A stretch of 64,000 nucleotides of DNA, taken from Trichoplax adhaerens. Lineage: Eukaryota > Placozoa > Uniplacotomia > Trichoplacea > Trichoplacidae. The translations under genes and the position numbers were made by a program. Where the stretch lies: NCBI RefSeq assembly GCF_000150275.1, contig NW_002060955.1:288886-352885 (forward strand), given 5' to 3'. Under the pieces are notes generated by a model that was not told where the DNA came from, made no database searches, and worked only from the letters and a program-made list of their open reading frames with translations. Below, piece after piece: positions 35,909 to 49,100 of this stretch; position 1 is the first letter of the stretch; every line of letters begins with the position of its first letter.

Positions 35909-36429
35909 ATCGATGTAGTAAAAACTGTTGTCACCACAATTGGCAGATTGGCACTACTACTGATATTCAAATTGTCGACAATGGCCGCTCAATATTCCCT
36001 GCCAATATGCCACACTGGATTGAAAAGTACTCGCAACTCTTCTCTTGACTAACTTGCGTTTTGCTCTCTTCGTTGTTGAGCTGGTCGATGTTGATGCTGA
36101 ATGGATGCTAGGGATGGACCCTTGTCCACAGTATGCTATCGCAGGGCGGTTGTCCTTCGATGAAAACGTTGTAAAGATCAATTTTTCTTACCAATGGCGG
36201 TCATAAAGGTCGAAACTAGCGTCTGAATGTTGTAACTTAAAAGGAACTTAAAGGAAATTGGGCCAGGCCTTGATCCAGTTTCAAGCTAATTTTCTTTCTG
36301 ATCCAAATTGTGATCATTAATATTGGCGTTTAGTTGCCCTGCCCATTCGTGCCGACGAAGTGTTACGTCAAAGCGGTATTAAAATCTTACAGGCAATCTT
36401 GTGCATACAATACATACAGTTCTTGCTGG
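35909..36429. other. 5' flank of F-box gene B
   Basis: Minus-strand ORF 35957-36181 (74 aa) has no recognisable family and an ordinary composition; it is probably 5' UTR or promoter sequence. Nothing else supported. Confidence 0.35.
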
Positions 36430-36860
36430 TAGTTTGAGTTGCTTTCCTGTGGTCCTCCATGGCCAGTCCAGTACCAAGAGGACCTTTACTACAGTCCACC
36501 GCTGCACCGTGTACAGTACATGCTCCACAGTACTGAGTACTGTAGATGTTTAGCATCGTCCTGTCCTACGGTCTTCCATGCAGTCCAGGACCAAGAACCG
36601 AACCGCGCCGAACCGTTGAGGGCCTCTACAGTAGACCTGTCCCGGTTCGGTTCGGTCCGGTTCTGAACCTTCCACTTTTTACACTTACAGTACATACTGT
36701 ACTGTACACTGTACTGTACACTGTAGTACTGTACTGTACACAATGCTGAACACTTACCGTACTCAGTACTGTACAACATGTACTGTACACGGTGCAGATG
36801 TGGACTGTACTGTGTAACTGTAGTCATAGAAACCGTACGGTACAGTACTGAGTACTGTAG
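36430..36860. repeat. GTAC-rich nested inverted repeat (long hairpin)
   Basis: Outer arms of about 70 bp lie at about 36493-36562 and 36735-36803; the best-matched core is a 21-bp perfect pairing of 36502-36522 with 36777-36797. Inside is a GC-rich second inverted pair, 'AGAACCGAACCGCGCCGAAC' against 'GGTTCGGTTCGGTCCGGTTC' (about 36593-36665), around a short centre. GTACTGTAC runs fill the right side. A separate ~37-bp direct repeat ('TCCTCCATGGCCAGTCCAG' / 'TCTTCCATGCAGTCCAGGA') is present on the left. Many short ORFs here are by-products of the repeat. Confidence 0.85.
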
Positions 36861-38507
36861 ATTCTCGGCAGCGTGCAATGGAAACGAGTCAAATTGACCG
36901 GCTTTCAGGCTTGCCTTTCGATGCCATTAGACCACTATTTTAGGCGTTTGGTGAGCTCCCTCTATTCATGTTTCTATTCATTTTGACTACAGCATTCAGT
37001 TTTCGATTTCTACACAATTCCAATACAAACCGACTATCCACTGGTACACTTATTACACTATCGGTTCAACCAGTACAGTATACCAGTCACGCCGTAATAG
37101 TGGTCTCCTTCTTGAAGGGTATTTACTTTTACCAAATGTACCCAATCTGAACATATAATCATGAATGAAAACGATGCAAATTGGATCCAACTTTCATCAG
37201 CTAATTCTGCTGTCGCATTATGCTTACTGTAATGTACTCGCATGTCTTCAGATTATCACGGATGCACTGATATACTACCAGTAGTTATTTACTCTAGCCA
37301 AATTCTGATCTATTGAAGAATTGTTTATTACCTCCAATTCCATTTTCATAGACAAACCCTTAATTGGTAAATTGGTCAATTCTGAATTACTGATGCATTC
37401 TGCCTCCATGTAAATTACATCAAGAATTTTCTGTTTAGTAATCGGACACGCTTTAGTAAAATCCAATATAGGTGCTACTGTACAAGTATATTACAGATTA
37501 GGGTTGACCGAACTACACTCTCAAAATTTTAGGTAAAAGGTTTATTTAAAATCTCTAGTAGCGCGCAAGACTGCTTGCTATCCTTTACTTGGACAAAATC
37601 GTTTTATCTCATATTTAATTTATCGTAAAGCATTCTACTTCGCGTATATTTTAGATTAATCTTAATACTGATCCGCCTGGATTGAAAAGCACGTTGCTTT
37701 CTACGGTTTCAAAAAAATACTATCTTGGCTACAATTTTAGCACAATCTGGCGAATACTGTGACAAATTCCCATCGCCACACTATTAATCATCGTAGTATA
37801 TCAAGTTGCACTCTTCCTCAATATGAAGAGTGTATTGGAGATATTCCAAAGTAAATTAGATCATTCGATGTGAATTATCAAATTTAAGCAAGTGTACTGT
37901 GCAGTAACAAGCTACAGTTTTGCGAGTTTGACAAGGCAAGGTGGTTGCTTCGATCGAAGATCCATTAGTCTCTGCGCTACGATCGTTCTTATTGGTGAAT
38001 TGGTACGGAAATTTATCCTAGTCGTCGTAAAAATGAATTGTTCTGTAAACAAAGTTATTACAGTTAGCATGTACCAAGTGAATAACTAGAGCTGAACCTT
38101 GGCTCAGTAGCAAAGTACTTGACCATCTCCATAGTATGCCACCTACCAAGGACTACTACTCAGATTTTAAGTACTCTATGCATTCACTGACAGTTCGTAA
38201 GCAAACAATCTTTCATCCAAGAAATTGTTATAGCTTCAAATGTTAGTATTTGAAATATCCGGTGCTGCTGGTAAGCGAATGCAATTACAGTACTGTTTTA
38301 GCTAAAAGGAGCAGTCAATAATTTATAAAAATATAGTGCACCGAGGTAGCCACAGCGTGATATAACCATGCACTAGTGAAGGAATTCATGTCATCTGAGA
38401 TGATTATTCAGGCAAATGAATCATTTTTTCAGTCACATCTTAAAGGCAATGGCAATCAAGGTTTAAGAGCGTTTATTTACTACAAATTTCTATTAAACAA
38501 TTGTGCA
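36861..38507. other. Spacer between hairpin repeat and RPL31
   Basis: I looked for exons on both strands. Two minus-strand stretches have splice-like borders: 37332-37477 (includes 'PITKQKILDVIYMEAECISN') and 37133-37226 (includes 'KHNATAELADESWIQFASFS'). Their phases do not join and neither resembles a known family. Plus-strand 37644-37750 and 37775-37862 are also open but in different frames. I treat the region as non-coding or as a decayed gene. Confidence 0.3.
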
Positions 38508-39599
38508 TTAAGATTCGGCATCAACATTCACAGTCTGTAGACCTAAATAACCGCAAAAAAATAAGGTGGCAATTTAGGCTTAGATAATACTAATGCACTA
38601 CAGAACAAGCTCTGATTCATGTCGTGTTACCTATGCATAAACTATCATCATGAGGTGATCATAATGAGAATCTTTTATCTCTTTACTAAATTTTAATTTT
38701 CTTACCCTTAAATGATTCCACCGGTACATGAGTCACTAGAGTGTATAACTTGTTGGCAGCATCTTCGTCTTCGTTTCTTTTTCTTGATAAACAAACGCGT
38801 ACTCTGAAGGGAACATTTCTAGTGTGATAAAGAAGTTCGACATTATCAGACTCTACTTTCCAAGAATGTTATCATGCCGAAAGAGCGTCTAATACTGCTA
38901 AGAATATAATATCCAACTTCTAAATGAAGTACGTACCTAATGCCTTTACTCCAAATATGCTTGTTTAAACCAGAGTCAACTCGAACATCGGTAGTTCCCA
39001 TGGCTTTTATAGCAAATTTCTTAAGTTCTTTGATAGCACGGGGTGCTCGTTTCTTAAAACCTCTACATAATCCAAAATAATAAGCCCACTATCAATCAAG
39101 ATGAAAGTATAAGCATGTATTCGCTGGTATACTCTGTCAAAATTGAAATTCTACTGTAGTAAGGATAGATTAACTATTGATTTGAAACTTTCTTTTCACA
39201 TGACAGTAAAGTGAAGATAGATAACGTATATGCACAAAGTTTTTCATTTAATATGGTCACGAATACGAGCTCAGCATTGTAAATTGTATCATAACAGTAT
39301 AGTCAATATACAGTTCTATGCTGTATATCACTCCATTACAGAGCAGTAGGGCAGAAATTGTATCGGAGACTTTCTCTATCTATAGCAAAATGGATTTATT
39401 CACGCAGTGGCAACATAGCACTATGTCAATCTATATAATACAGTTTAAGGAAGTCTTGTACTAGTTTTTTTCAGTTTATCGTTTTCCTACGTTGAATTGC
39501 TTACACTCCATGCAGGCGCTTATGCAAATGAACGGTATATTCCCTAGAAACGATTTCGTCAATGGCCGAACGGCTCTTCTTGTTGGCTTTTGGCGTCAT
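38508..39599 (-). CDS. RPL31: 60S ribosomal protein L31 (eL31)
   Basis: Component of the large ribosomal subunit, near the peptide exit tunnel. Four exons (39505-39599, 38937-39062, 38706-38818, 38508-38542) join in phase to about 123 aa, matching the family's ~125. Seen: '[20 protein letters not shown]', '[20 protein letters not shown]', '[20 protein letters not shown]', '[20 protein letters not shown]' and C-terminal '[10 protein letters not shown]'. The last exon encodes only the final 11 residues. It is head to head with the acid ceramidase gene; GTAC clusters occupy the shared 1.35-kb upstream region. Confidence 0.97.
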
Positions 39600-39605
39600 A
39601 GATAC

Positions 39606-39626
39606 CTGTGATAGGAGAGGATCTTA
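39606..39626 (-). promoter_or_regulatory. Putative 5'TOP-like start region of RPL31
   Basis: On the minus strand just upstream of the RPL31 ATG the sequence reads 'GATCCTCTCCTATCACAGG', a pyrimidine-rich tract of the kind at which ribosomal-protein mRNAs start. Position and composition only; no transcript evidence. Confidence 0.35.
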
Positions 39627-39839
39627 CGTTTAGATCGAGTTGTTATAATGTAAAACAGTAGATGGCAATAAATGGCGCGGATAACCGTGTGATAAAATGA
39701 AAATGTTGTCCAACCTTTTTAAGATGGCCGACACGCTTCCAATAGAAAACAAGTACAGTAAGGGAAGATGGTGAGTTCTACAGCAGCACTTTATACTAAA
39801 TTGATACAGGTTCCACGCAGGCCCATACACTGCATATAG

Positions 39840-40205
39840 TATGCTATGAACTACAGTGTACAGTGTACAGTGTACAATACAAAACACTTTAGTTTGTCGT
39901 GTTGTACTGTACTGTACTGTACACTGTACAGTATTGTACAGTACAGCGTGTCGATCGATATTCCATTCCGATTTTTCAAAATGAAATAAAAGTGTCAAAA
40001 ATTGATGGATTCTATTGAATATAATTTATTTATTAATCGCTAAACCTTCCTCTTTCTACGCGTATAAAATTTTCAGAATTTTGCTACAAAATTCTGAATA
40101 AAAGTAAGCACCGATTTTTCGAAAAAATGCTACGCGTTGTACAGTACACTGACAATTGTACAATGTACAGTACAGTACATGGCCGACTTGATCCCATACT
40201 GTACA
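39840..40205. repeat. GTAC palindromic cluster upstream of RPL31
   Basis: Two dense blocks. The first, 39853-39945, has three 'AGTGTACAGTGTACA'-type units and then 'GTACTGTACTGTACTGTACA'. The second, 40138-40205, has 'GTTGTACAGTACACTG' and 'TGTACAGTACAGTACATGG'. AT-rich single-copy DNA lies between them. Minus-strand ORFs through these blocks are artefacts of the repeat. Confidence 0.8.
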
Positions 40206-40424
40206 TTCCATATTGCAACTTTTGCATCAATTTGTACAACATTGATCGCAAATGCTTGCTTTTAATATAGATGGATAGCTCTTGACTTGGTGGGTAACTT
40301 TCTACCATAGCAGACCTACGTATATAAAAAGGCTTCATTACCATTGGTCTTTTCCAAGCGATTTACTTCTAGTTTTAACAATTTAAACATATCCAGGAAA
40401 GGATGACATTAGACTGTACACCTG

Positions 40425-40840
40425 CGCAAGGCTACAGTACACAGCACAAGTGTGTAGAAATTCAATGCAGATTTAAAAAAAAAATAATACGATCAACATT
40501 TGATCCATTTTATTTCAGTTTTATATCAATCAACACCATAATACATATCACGTTTTACAAGTTTTATTCGAAAATAATCGATAAAAACAGGCACTGATTT
40601 CTGTATAAAGAAATTCTACACAGTCTGTGTTTGCAACAATATTTTGACGAGATGGCCGAAAACGTCTGTCCGTCCAAGAGGGCTCAGTCCAGGTCGACTC
40701 TTCATAAGGTGAAGCTCATAACAGTTGTCACACTGGTACTGAGTGACACGTCTTCCTCTACAGTCTACAGTATGGCGCAATACTGTAGAGTCAGTATGGA
40801 TTGTGTAGTCATAGTACTGTACAGTGTACACTCGGAATAC
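40425..40840. repeat. GTAC elements on the acid ceramidase side
   Basis: Smaller GTAC elements lie at 40431-40445 and 40755-40832, including 'CTACAGTCTACAGTATGG' and 'ATAGTACTGTACAGTGTACA'. They end about 110 bp before the acid ceramidase ATG. Between them, 40450-40630 is AT-rich with no gene. Confidence 0.65.
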
Positions 40841-40947
40841 AGACGGATGGAAGCTGCCGCCCCGCCTTCAAGTTTTATAAAATAAACAACAAATCTTCAA
40901 TTTCTGCATTTTAGAAGCAAGGAAATTCGTCAATCGTTAAAATTGCA

Positions 40948-43900
40948 ATGATGGCACTATTGCAACGCTTTTACCTCTTGCTAGTGTTCTTGGTAGTAAT
41001 CGTATTAGCCAAGGATCAGGTAAATTCATTGTAAAATTCAATCGATGGTTCTAGTTGTGCCGTACTCGTACAGTAGAGGTTTTGAAAGGAAACTTATGAA
41101 TAACGAAATTCGAATCAATTTGCCACCTACTGTACTGTATTTAGTCCATCGATTGCGATAGAATACGATTTACTGCGTACTAGATTAGTTGCTAGACTTA
41201 TCAATCTATTGCAACTGGCAATTAATAAGTGCTAATGGAGTAGATCAATAATACTTCGATGTCATCATAAGTCAATCGACGGTATTTCTATCCATACTGG
41301 ATTGCGTAAGAAATTAACCTTCAATACGCAAAGTTCTCTAAATTGCCCTTATTGAATTGTTACTAGTAATATGTAATTAATTACAATTAATACACTACTC
41401 GTTATCGATCCAGTATAATACGTATAATATCTGTAAACACATATGTAGAATAATTAAGAGAATAAGAACGTATAGATTCCTCGTGACTGTGAGTAGATTT
41501 CTAGTACTTTATTAAATACTAAATAAGATGTTCTTATTTTATTAATTACCTAGTCACCATCATTAAATAATATCAACTTTCTGGGTAGTAGCGACTCATA
41601 TATTACGTCTGATTTAACTTTTTTCCATGACGACGAATAGTGAAGTTGATATTTTTATCGAGCCAATAAAACAGACTTATCATAAGCATGCAGACATAAC
41701 ACGATATGGAATAGTTACCTCTATAATTATAATTATATTTACGTCTATTGATCAGTAGCCTAATTCTATAATGGAATAGATTCTAATATACAAAGATTGA
41801 TATTATGAGCATAGTGTGTACCACTACCTGTGCCGTAATAGCTGAAATTTTTCTGCTTTGTTATAACACTATACACTACAATAACTTGTACTTATATAGT
41901 TGTAGCGCCAGCTAGTTAGGAAGCTTAATATTTTGCCTAATGTACAATTTAGGTTAATGGAGATGTGTGGGAATCATGTGAAACTTCTGCTTACCCTCCT
42001 GATAAGAAGTTAGGATAAGAATGATTAACATTGACGATGTTGCTATTGCATAATTTATAATTAATACATACAACGTCAGTTACGGTACTCAATCTTTGTC
42101 ACAGTCCAGATAACTTAAAAAATAAATATTTCTCCGTATCTGTACTATTTCTCTACTCCCGCTACATAGAGACAAGATCGAATGGTACCCTGTGAATTTA
42201 GATAGTGCACCACAAGAGAGATGGATGCAACTGGCTTCTAAAAAGAAACATGAGGTGACTGAACTCACGTAATCTAAATTTAATAGTAAAACCGAGAAAC
42301 TATCGCCATCGTTTAATAGTAAGATCGCTGAGTCATACCTACACTATTCACTTCTGGCTTAACCTAGACAACCTTATTCATACTGTTTTAGAGCTAAATA
42401 TGATCTTGCTTTACTTCTTGAACCTAATTTACGTTAGTCACATAAAACGCAGTCAGCTTGTAATAGAGTATACCTATTTTGTAGCTAAAATGGTCGTACA
42501 GTTATTATCATATTTCAATTAATTTTCTTTTATCATTGTGTAGTTGGCCGGAATGATTGGTGTCGTAAAGAATTTTACTCGATTCTTCTTCAAGAATCTC
42601 CTTGTTGACTGGGTGGACAAAGATTGGGTATAAGATATTCTTAACTACTCAACTTATACTATATATTATAGGCAGAGTGGTTTGTGTCATAATACAATTT
42701 GATAAAGTCGAGATTGTAACCAATGTCTGGCTTTGTTTGCTATTCATGAAAAGCATATATTTATTGGATATTACAGGTTTTATTTCCTTAACTTATAGTT
42801 ATAGTTAAATGAAAACATTTTTAATCCTACACAATTTATATATACGCGTATACTAGAATTTGCTTATATCATAATTTCATCATCTATGCTATGCCTACTT
42901 CGATATCCATGCTAAGCTTTCATGATAAAATAAACTCTAATGAATTAGATATCGATGTTTATTATCATACAATTAGGGTGCGTTAGCAGACAAAATCCCT
43001 AAACCTTATTCTGATGAAATTAAAGGAATCGCTAAAGCTGCAAATATTCCATTAGGTAAATTAATACTTAATTTATTTATAACTGATCCACTGGCGCAGT
43101 TAGCCCATAAGGCTACGAGTAATTGCTAAATTTTAATATGATACGGATAGAAATGACGTTATTTCCTTTCTACTATAGGAGAAATAGTCCTTTATAATAT
43201 CTTTTACGAAATATTTAGTGTTTGTACATCCGTTGTTGCCCAGGACAAGAATGGTATAGTAAGATAGCAAGATGATGTCAATTCGCTTATATTTTGTTAC
43301 TTTAATACTTTTTACTCACGTAAGCTTGTCTTCCATAAAGGTAAAATATATCATGCCAGGAATTTGGACTTTGGGCTCTTTCTTGGGTGAGTGATTTATT
43401 ATCCCAGTTTATAAAGCAAGTATTCATATTTTATCGAAATTATAACTTTTATTTTTATGTCATAATACTATAGGTGGGACTTTAAAAGAGATACTTGGCT
43501 ACTTACAGAATATCTTCGGCCTTTAGTCGTTAACGTTGACTATCAGGTAAATTTCTAAGCATTTCATCACTATGCTGGATAGGAACTTGTAAATTCTAAA
43601 CAAACAAAGTATACGTTGATATATTCTTTACAATACCTTGCCTGACCTTCTACGTTCATGCCTTTTAAATAAATTAGCGAAATGGTAAAACTGTCTACAA
43701 ATCAGTAAGTTTTATCGGATACGTAGGAGTACTTACTGGAATTAAGCCTGGAGTAGCCTCTGTTACTATCAACGAAAGGTTCATAAGCGACGGCGGTTAC
43801 ATCGGTATTTGCTCATATCTTTTCACTTTAAAGTCAAAGTAACTCTGAACGTAAATATCTTACCTTTATCATAAAATTAATTTTAGGTCTAATTGAATGG

Positions 43901-45271
43901 GTACTTGGACTGAATGATGCTAAGTTTATGAGCCTATTGCTGAGGGATACACTAGATAAAGCTAGCAGGTTGCGATGCGAATAGTTGATATCGTTAAATC
44001 ATTTCATTGTATGTTACCTTTATGATCTGTTAACTCATCTCTCTACAATATCGTTACTATTAATTACAATACTCTTTCTTAGTTATCAGGACGCTGTCAA
44101 CGTATTAGTTGAGCCACAATTAATTGCGCCCGCTTATTTTATTGTTGCCGGTACGAAATCAGGAGAGGTATTGATTAGTGTTGTTATCAAATTACAAAAT
44201 TAAGTTCAAAATTCGTTAACACGCTGTTTACACTTGTTTTATATTCATAGGGATGTGTTATTACCAGATCTAGAGAGAAAACTGATAATATAATGAGGTA
44301 GATATTCAAGCTGTAGTGTCTTTTACTTTATATTATATATACGCGTAAAATACATTTTTCTAGCAGCTTCATATCTATAGCGATAAAATACCACAATGTA
44401 AATATTGCAATTTACAGTAAACGAAATCAAATTAATTACTGATCGCGTCAGCAAATAGAAATTACCATTCAATCAAATCTTTTGATCATAAGCTTGTCTG
44501 AATTATTAAACTGTTATTAGTCTTCTTACCTGTTTTACTTTCGTTGATATCTTTTTCTAGCTTAAACATCACTTCAAATGTATGGTACGTCGTGGAAACA
44601 AATTATGATAACTGGAATAAGCCGCCAGTCACCGACGACCGAAGGACACCGGTAAACCTATTATAATATTGAGTGTAAAGTTTTGTACAATATTTTATTT
44701 TATACGCATTCAACTCTATTAGTAAACTGATAAACTGTACACTGTAACTTACGAAAATAATACGCGAATTTTTTAACAAAAAATGCTAATTATATATTTT
44801 AGGCTAAAGCTTGTCTGAACAAAGTTACACAACAGGTTTGTTCTTAGTTTATAAAAAGCTTATCTAAAGTCTTGGATGTATAACCTTCTATTACGTTAGG
44901 TCTCTTCTGTACTTTTACTGCAATAATGTAATAAGCAACTTGCCAGTTTTACTATTAGTTTATTCGATATTAAAATGTATCCCTTATTGAATGCAATCGC
45001 TTTTTGCGAATTCACAGCATATCTCATTACCTAACATCTATAACGTACTATCAACGAAACCAGTCCGCAATAAGGTAAGTCCTTTCAATCTTTAACTTCA
45101 TATTTTCTAAATTGTAACTTCTTACGCTGACCGATCTAATGTTATTTTATGCGATCTTGTGTATTATGTATTGATAAATAGTTAACCACTTATACCGCCT
45201 TAATGGAACCCTCAACTGGCCATTTAGAATCTTATAGGCGTTATTGTGCGGATCCTTGTCCGTTAATGTAG
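40948..45271 (+). CDS. Acid ceramidase-like N-terminal nucleophile hydrolase (ASAH1 family)
   Basis: Lysosomal amidase that splits ceramide into sphingosine and fatty acid. It is made as a precursor that cleaves itself to expose an N-terminal Cys. About 15 short exons: checked ones are 40948-41019 (signal peptide, '[14 protein letters not shown]'), 41953-42008, 42170-42254, 42544-42627, 42977-43055, 43179-43253 and last 45182-45271. Seen: '[12 protein letters not shown]', '[15 protein letters not shown]', the nucleophile region '[20 protein letters not shown]', '[11 protein letters not shown]', '[14 protein letters not shown]', '[17 protein letters not shown]', '[17 protein letters not shown]' and C-terminal 'YCADPCPLM'. 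The C-terminal CxDPC resembles ASAH1 more than NAAA. Catalytic Cys, Asp (NLDFG) and Arg (DRRTP) positions are present, so it should be active. A two-ATG start is possible (40948 or 40951). Confidence 0.93.
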
Positions 45272-46167
45272 TAACGATGTTACTGCAGTGAACATTTTTA
45301 GGCTAGCTAAAGGATACATCAATCGCTTTTACTGTGCGCAATTAATTAATTCATTAATTACTGCGTCTGAGATTCTAGGGATCGTGTTGATTCAATTAAT
45401 GAACATTTTTCTAATCGATGGCAAGTTTAATCTTATATAGGACTCCTTTTATAGTATTATTTTATTGGATTTAGTTATTTCTTCTTGTTTATAAGAACGG
45501 TAGAGGCGGCAATCGATCTTACGCCTAAATTTTCTATAGTCTTATGGCGTCATGAAGTTATAAGACATTCCAATATAATACATTAATACACCAAACAGTT
45601 AGAGACTACCGCAATGACATATCATTTAAATGTTAAAATCACTTAATTAGATGCAATCTTTTAGATTTCCAAATGTTCAACATGGTAAGCAAAATTATTC
45701 CAAATTCAATCTTCGAAACCGATATCAAGATGTTAATAAATTTACATTTATTTTGGACATCATACTAGTAATTCTATTGTACATTTCGGCTTTCTGCCAT
45801 ACATTTTCAGGCACCCATTTTTACCACAAATCCGTCACTGTCTGTTGACAAGCACACCATTGTCCATTCAAGTTGAATTTCTTCATCTCGACAACTAAAA
45901 CTGACGTACTATCAATGATTGGTTTACAAATAATACAGTAGAATGACACTATTAACAAACTTTTACATCGTTGCGTTACACAAATGATTACATAATACTA
46001 TGAGAGACAATATCGGTAAATACTGTGATAAGAATGATTGTATTTACCATTTAATAAAGTATATAAAGCAGTTTGAGGACAATATGGTATAGTAGAACAT
46101 TTGCGCCATTTTTAGTAATTTTTAGTGCTTGGCACAACGATTGCAAAAAATGGTAGACAAACAATGC
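45272..46167. other. Tail-to-tail spacer (acid ceramidase / JADE)
   Basis: AT-rich 3' flanks of both genes. A plus-strand ORF at 45651-45848 has no support. No repeats or GTAC clusters seen. Confidence 0.5.
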
Positions 46168-49100
46168 TCATTTTACGAAGATGCGTCGATAAAAGCTTGG
46201 CATAAAGTCTTTTCCAGAATAACTAGTAGAAATGTTTGCTTTATTATTACAATCGACTAATTCTCGGTTGCGAAGGACTCGCGATTCTAATGAGTCACTT
46301 TCCTGTGGAGTACGCTTTAAAATTCCATTCTCGGATTCTGAATTCGTATGCGACACACTTTTTTCGCCATGAATGCATAAGGTCCCATCTTCGTCACTTT
46401 TAGGATCGTTATCAACTAATTCATTTTCGAAATCTTCCTGATGACTATTGGAAGCGTTACAACTGACAGCACTACCTTCTTCTTTTGCATCTCTACTAAT
46501 AACATTGACAGGTGAAGAATCTAGATAACTTACATCATCATATCTTACTGAGCTCTTGAAACGATGAGGCGAATAATTTGCAAAGTTTTCCTTCTTGCAA
46601 GAATTAATTTTTGAAGCCTGATTGTGAAATAATGCATCATAATTCGAATGCTTCCTAGAAACTTTGATATTATTTACAAGATCGATAAGATTGCCCAAGT
46701 ATGGAGTATTATTTGAGGGAAAAGTTGCAAAGGTATAGAAAAAGTCTTCCGCTTTCCGAGAGATTTCAAAATTATTTCGTACATCCGTTAACCAAGTCTG
46801 TTCGGCATCAGTTAAAGGAACATTACCATTAAATATGATACTTAGTCGTTTAATAGTAATTTCATTTTGAATTTTGATTAACTCTCGTCTTAATTTCTCT
46901 CTCTTTATAACCATATAACAGAGATTTCGAACCTGCAAAACGAACGCATTCATTATAATTATTCTATTGCAAAATATCCCTTCTAAATCATACAGTATAA
47001 AGCATACTTTTTCCATGTCTTGGCGTACTCGTAGCATGAAGTCGGCTTGTTGTTCTGGATTATCAATAACCTAATGAGTGTAATTATAAGCTTTAATACC
47101 TTAGCTAAAAAAGTTCGCTTCAATTATATACATGCAAAGCAATATAGACCTCTTCTTCGTCCGTATCTTCTGGTTTAGGCACCAACGGTAAATTATCTAA
47201 AGTCTAGGGTGGTGTTAATAACAACTAGTATTAATTACAACAATGATAACCTTAAGCCCTACAGTGCAGTACATAATAATTGAGTTGCATTGCGAGGATA
47301 ACCTTTCGTTTCATGGTCCAGTATGCATGGATGGCAAAAGCTAGGTCATCGTCTTCAATAACTTCACGTATATCAACAGGTGTAACATACTGATAAAATT
47401 CTTCTCGAATCTTCTTTAATCTAATAAATAGCGCTTAGAGTTGAAATATTCGGCATTGACTGCTATTCTTTGCATTGATAAAGTGAATTACCTTTGATCA
47501 CGATCAGATATTGGGCAAATTGTCTCAGCATCGTCATTTTCGTTATATTGATCAGCATGACGACTACAATAACACTATAAATACAGTTAAATTATGGAAT
47601 TTAGTTAAAAAGTTTAAATTTAAAAAATCTATTTCAATTTCAACACACTATATGCTTTACGCCTCCCGGAGCAAAATCATCTAAACGTGCGACCATGACT
47701 AATCCTTTCTTAATAGCACATGTGACATGAAATGAGACTGTACATGATGGAACCTAAGGAATTCAGAAGTGTTAATCTGATTTAATATAGTGTAAATTTT
47801 AGTTAGCAAAGTTGGAATATATTGCAGATCCTTCCTTACAGAACACTGAATGCAGGCCCCATATTTTTCTTGGCATAAACAGCAAAGCAGAGTCCACCTA
47901 CTAGCCTACGTCAAGTATAAGAAATTCATTCACTACTCGATCTTAACATTTACTCAATTAACGACAAATAAATTTATTTCTACCGCTTACTGGAATACGA
48001 TTTACTCTGGTAATGGGCTGCATTTTCTCAGGATTGCCCATCCGTGTCTCTGGAATCCAGAGAGCACAACTGACATGACCCCAACGTGATCCATCCCTAA
48101 GATAAATACGGCTTCTCTTTCAATGATAGTAAAGGTAATCTAGTATATTGCAATAGTTAGACCTACTGTGTTTTTTTCATAGCGCCACTTTTATGTGGAC
48201 AAAATATACACGATGGTAACCGAATGCCAAGGCGACAAGGTTCGCAATACCAATTACCATCAGGTATAACAGTAATACCATAACAAGCCTAATTTACGTG
48301 TAATGAATGATAAAATACACACATGAAAGAAGACATAGGAGAAGTACTTGGATACTATTGAGTGGCTAAATACTGTAGAACGGCGATCATTGACGAAAAT
48401 ATTACTGACACAATACCTGATGAACACACACATTGCAACGATCGCAAAATACCATTTCATTGCCTTCTTCGCTGAAAGGCTATTCAAATGGCATAAAGGC
48501 AACAAAATTAAAATGCAACATGATAAAAATCTTCCCCATAAAAAACAAATGAACTATTTTGGCCATATAAAACCAACTAACCGACTGACAAACGTCGCAA
48601 GGAATGTCATCGTCGTATTCTATTCCGAGCTTTTCCGACTCCACTAACACATTCATTTTTTCATGGCACTACAGAAAGTTAAGTTTCTCAGATATGATCC
48701 ATTTTGTAACTTAAAGTTATTATGACAACATGATTGCCTTATGCTCCAGCGCGTAAATGGACTTTTCTAACATCTCTTCCGTTACTTTCTTACTATCTGC
48801 AAGTACAGAATTATAACAGCACCACCGTAAGAGTGAAAGAAGGAAAGTCTTTTAAATTTTTATATTACTAGTTGAAATATGGCAATCAATTTAAAAACCT
48901 GATTTTACTCTTCTTTCATTCATTAACTGAAGCCATGCTATATCTGTTTCGTCTAGATCATATTGGCGTTGCTTGGCAATGCAATCTTTTTGATCAGCTA
49001 TATAGCTTCGAGACCTAAAGCCAAGAAATAAAAATTTAGTACCATTTTATCAAATTATCTTTCGTGTTGAGTATATTTACCTATAGAATCGTTTACGCGT

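Noticed and set aside
36439-36878. Several overlapping ORFs on both strands
   Set aside because: They run through a GTAC/GAACCG inverted repeat and consist of repeated YCTVQYS-type peptides; artefacts of the repeat.
37133-37477. Two-exon minus-strand gene
   Set aside because: Both stretches have splice-like borders but their phases do not match: joining them creates an immediate stop.
38096-38170. tRNA-like box A (TGGCTCAGTAGC)
   Set aside because: No box B (GGTTCGANNCC) and no cloverleaf pairing downstream.
39630-39998. 122-aa minus-strand ORF upstream of RPL31
   Set aside because: Overlaps the GTAC cluster and the RPL31 promoter; composition is driven by the repeat, and no family is recognised.
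46168-47037. A 289-aa single-exon gene
   Set aside because: The first part of this open frame reads through a real intron (46933-47007). It is the last two exons of the JADE gene.
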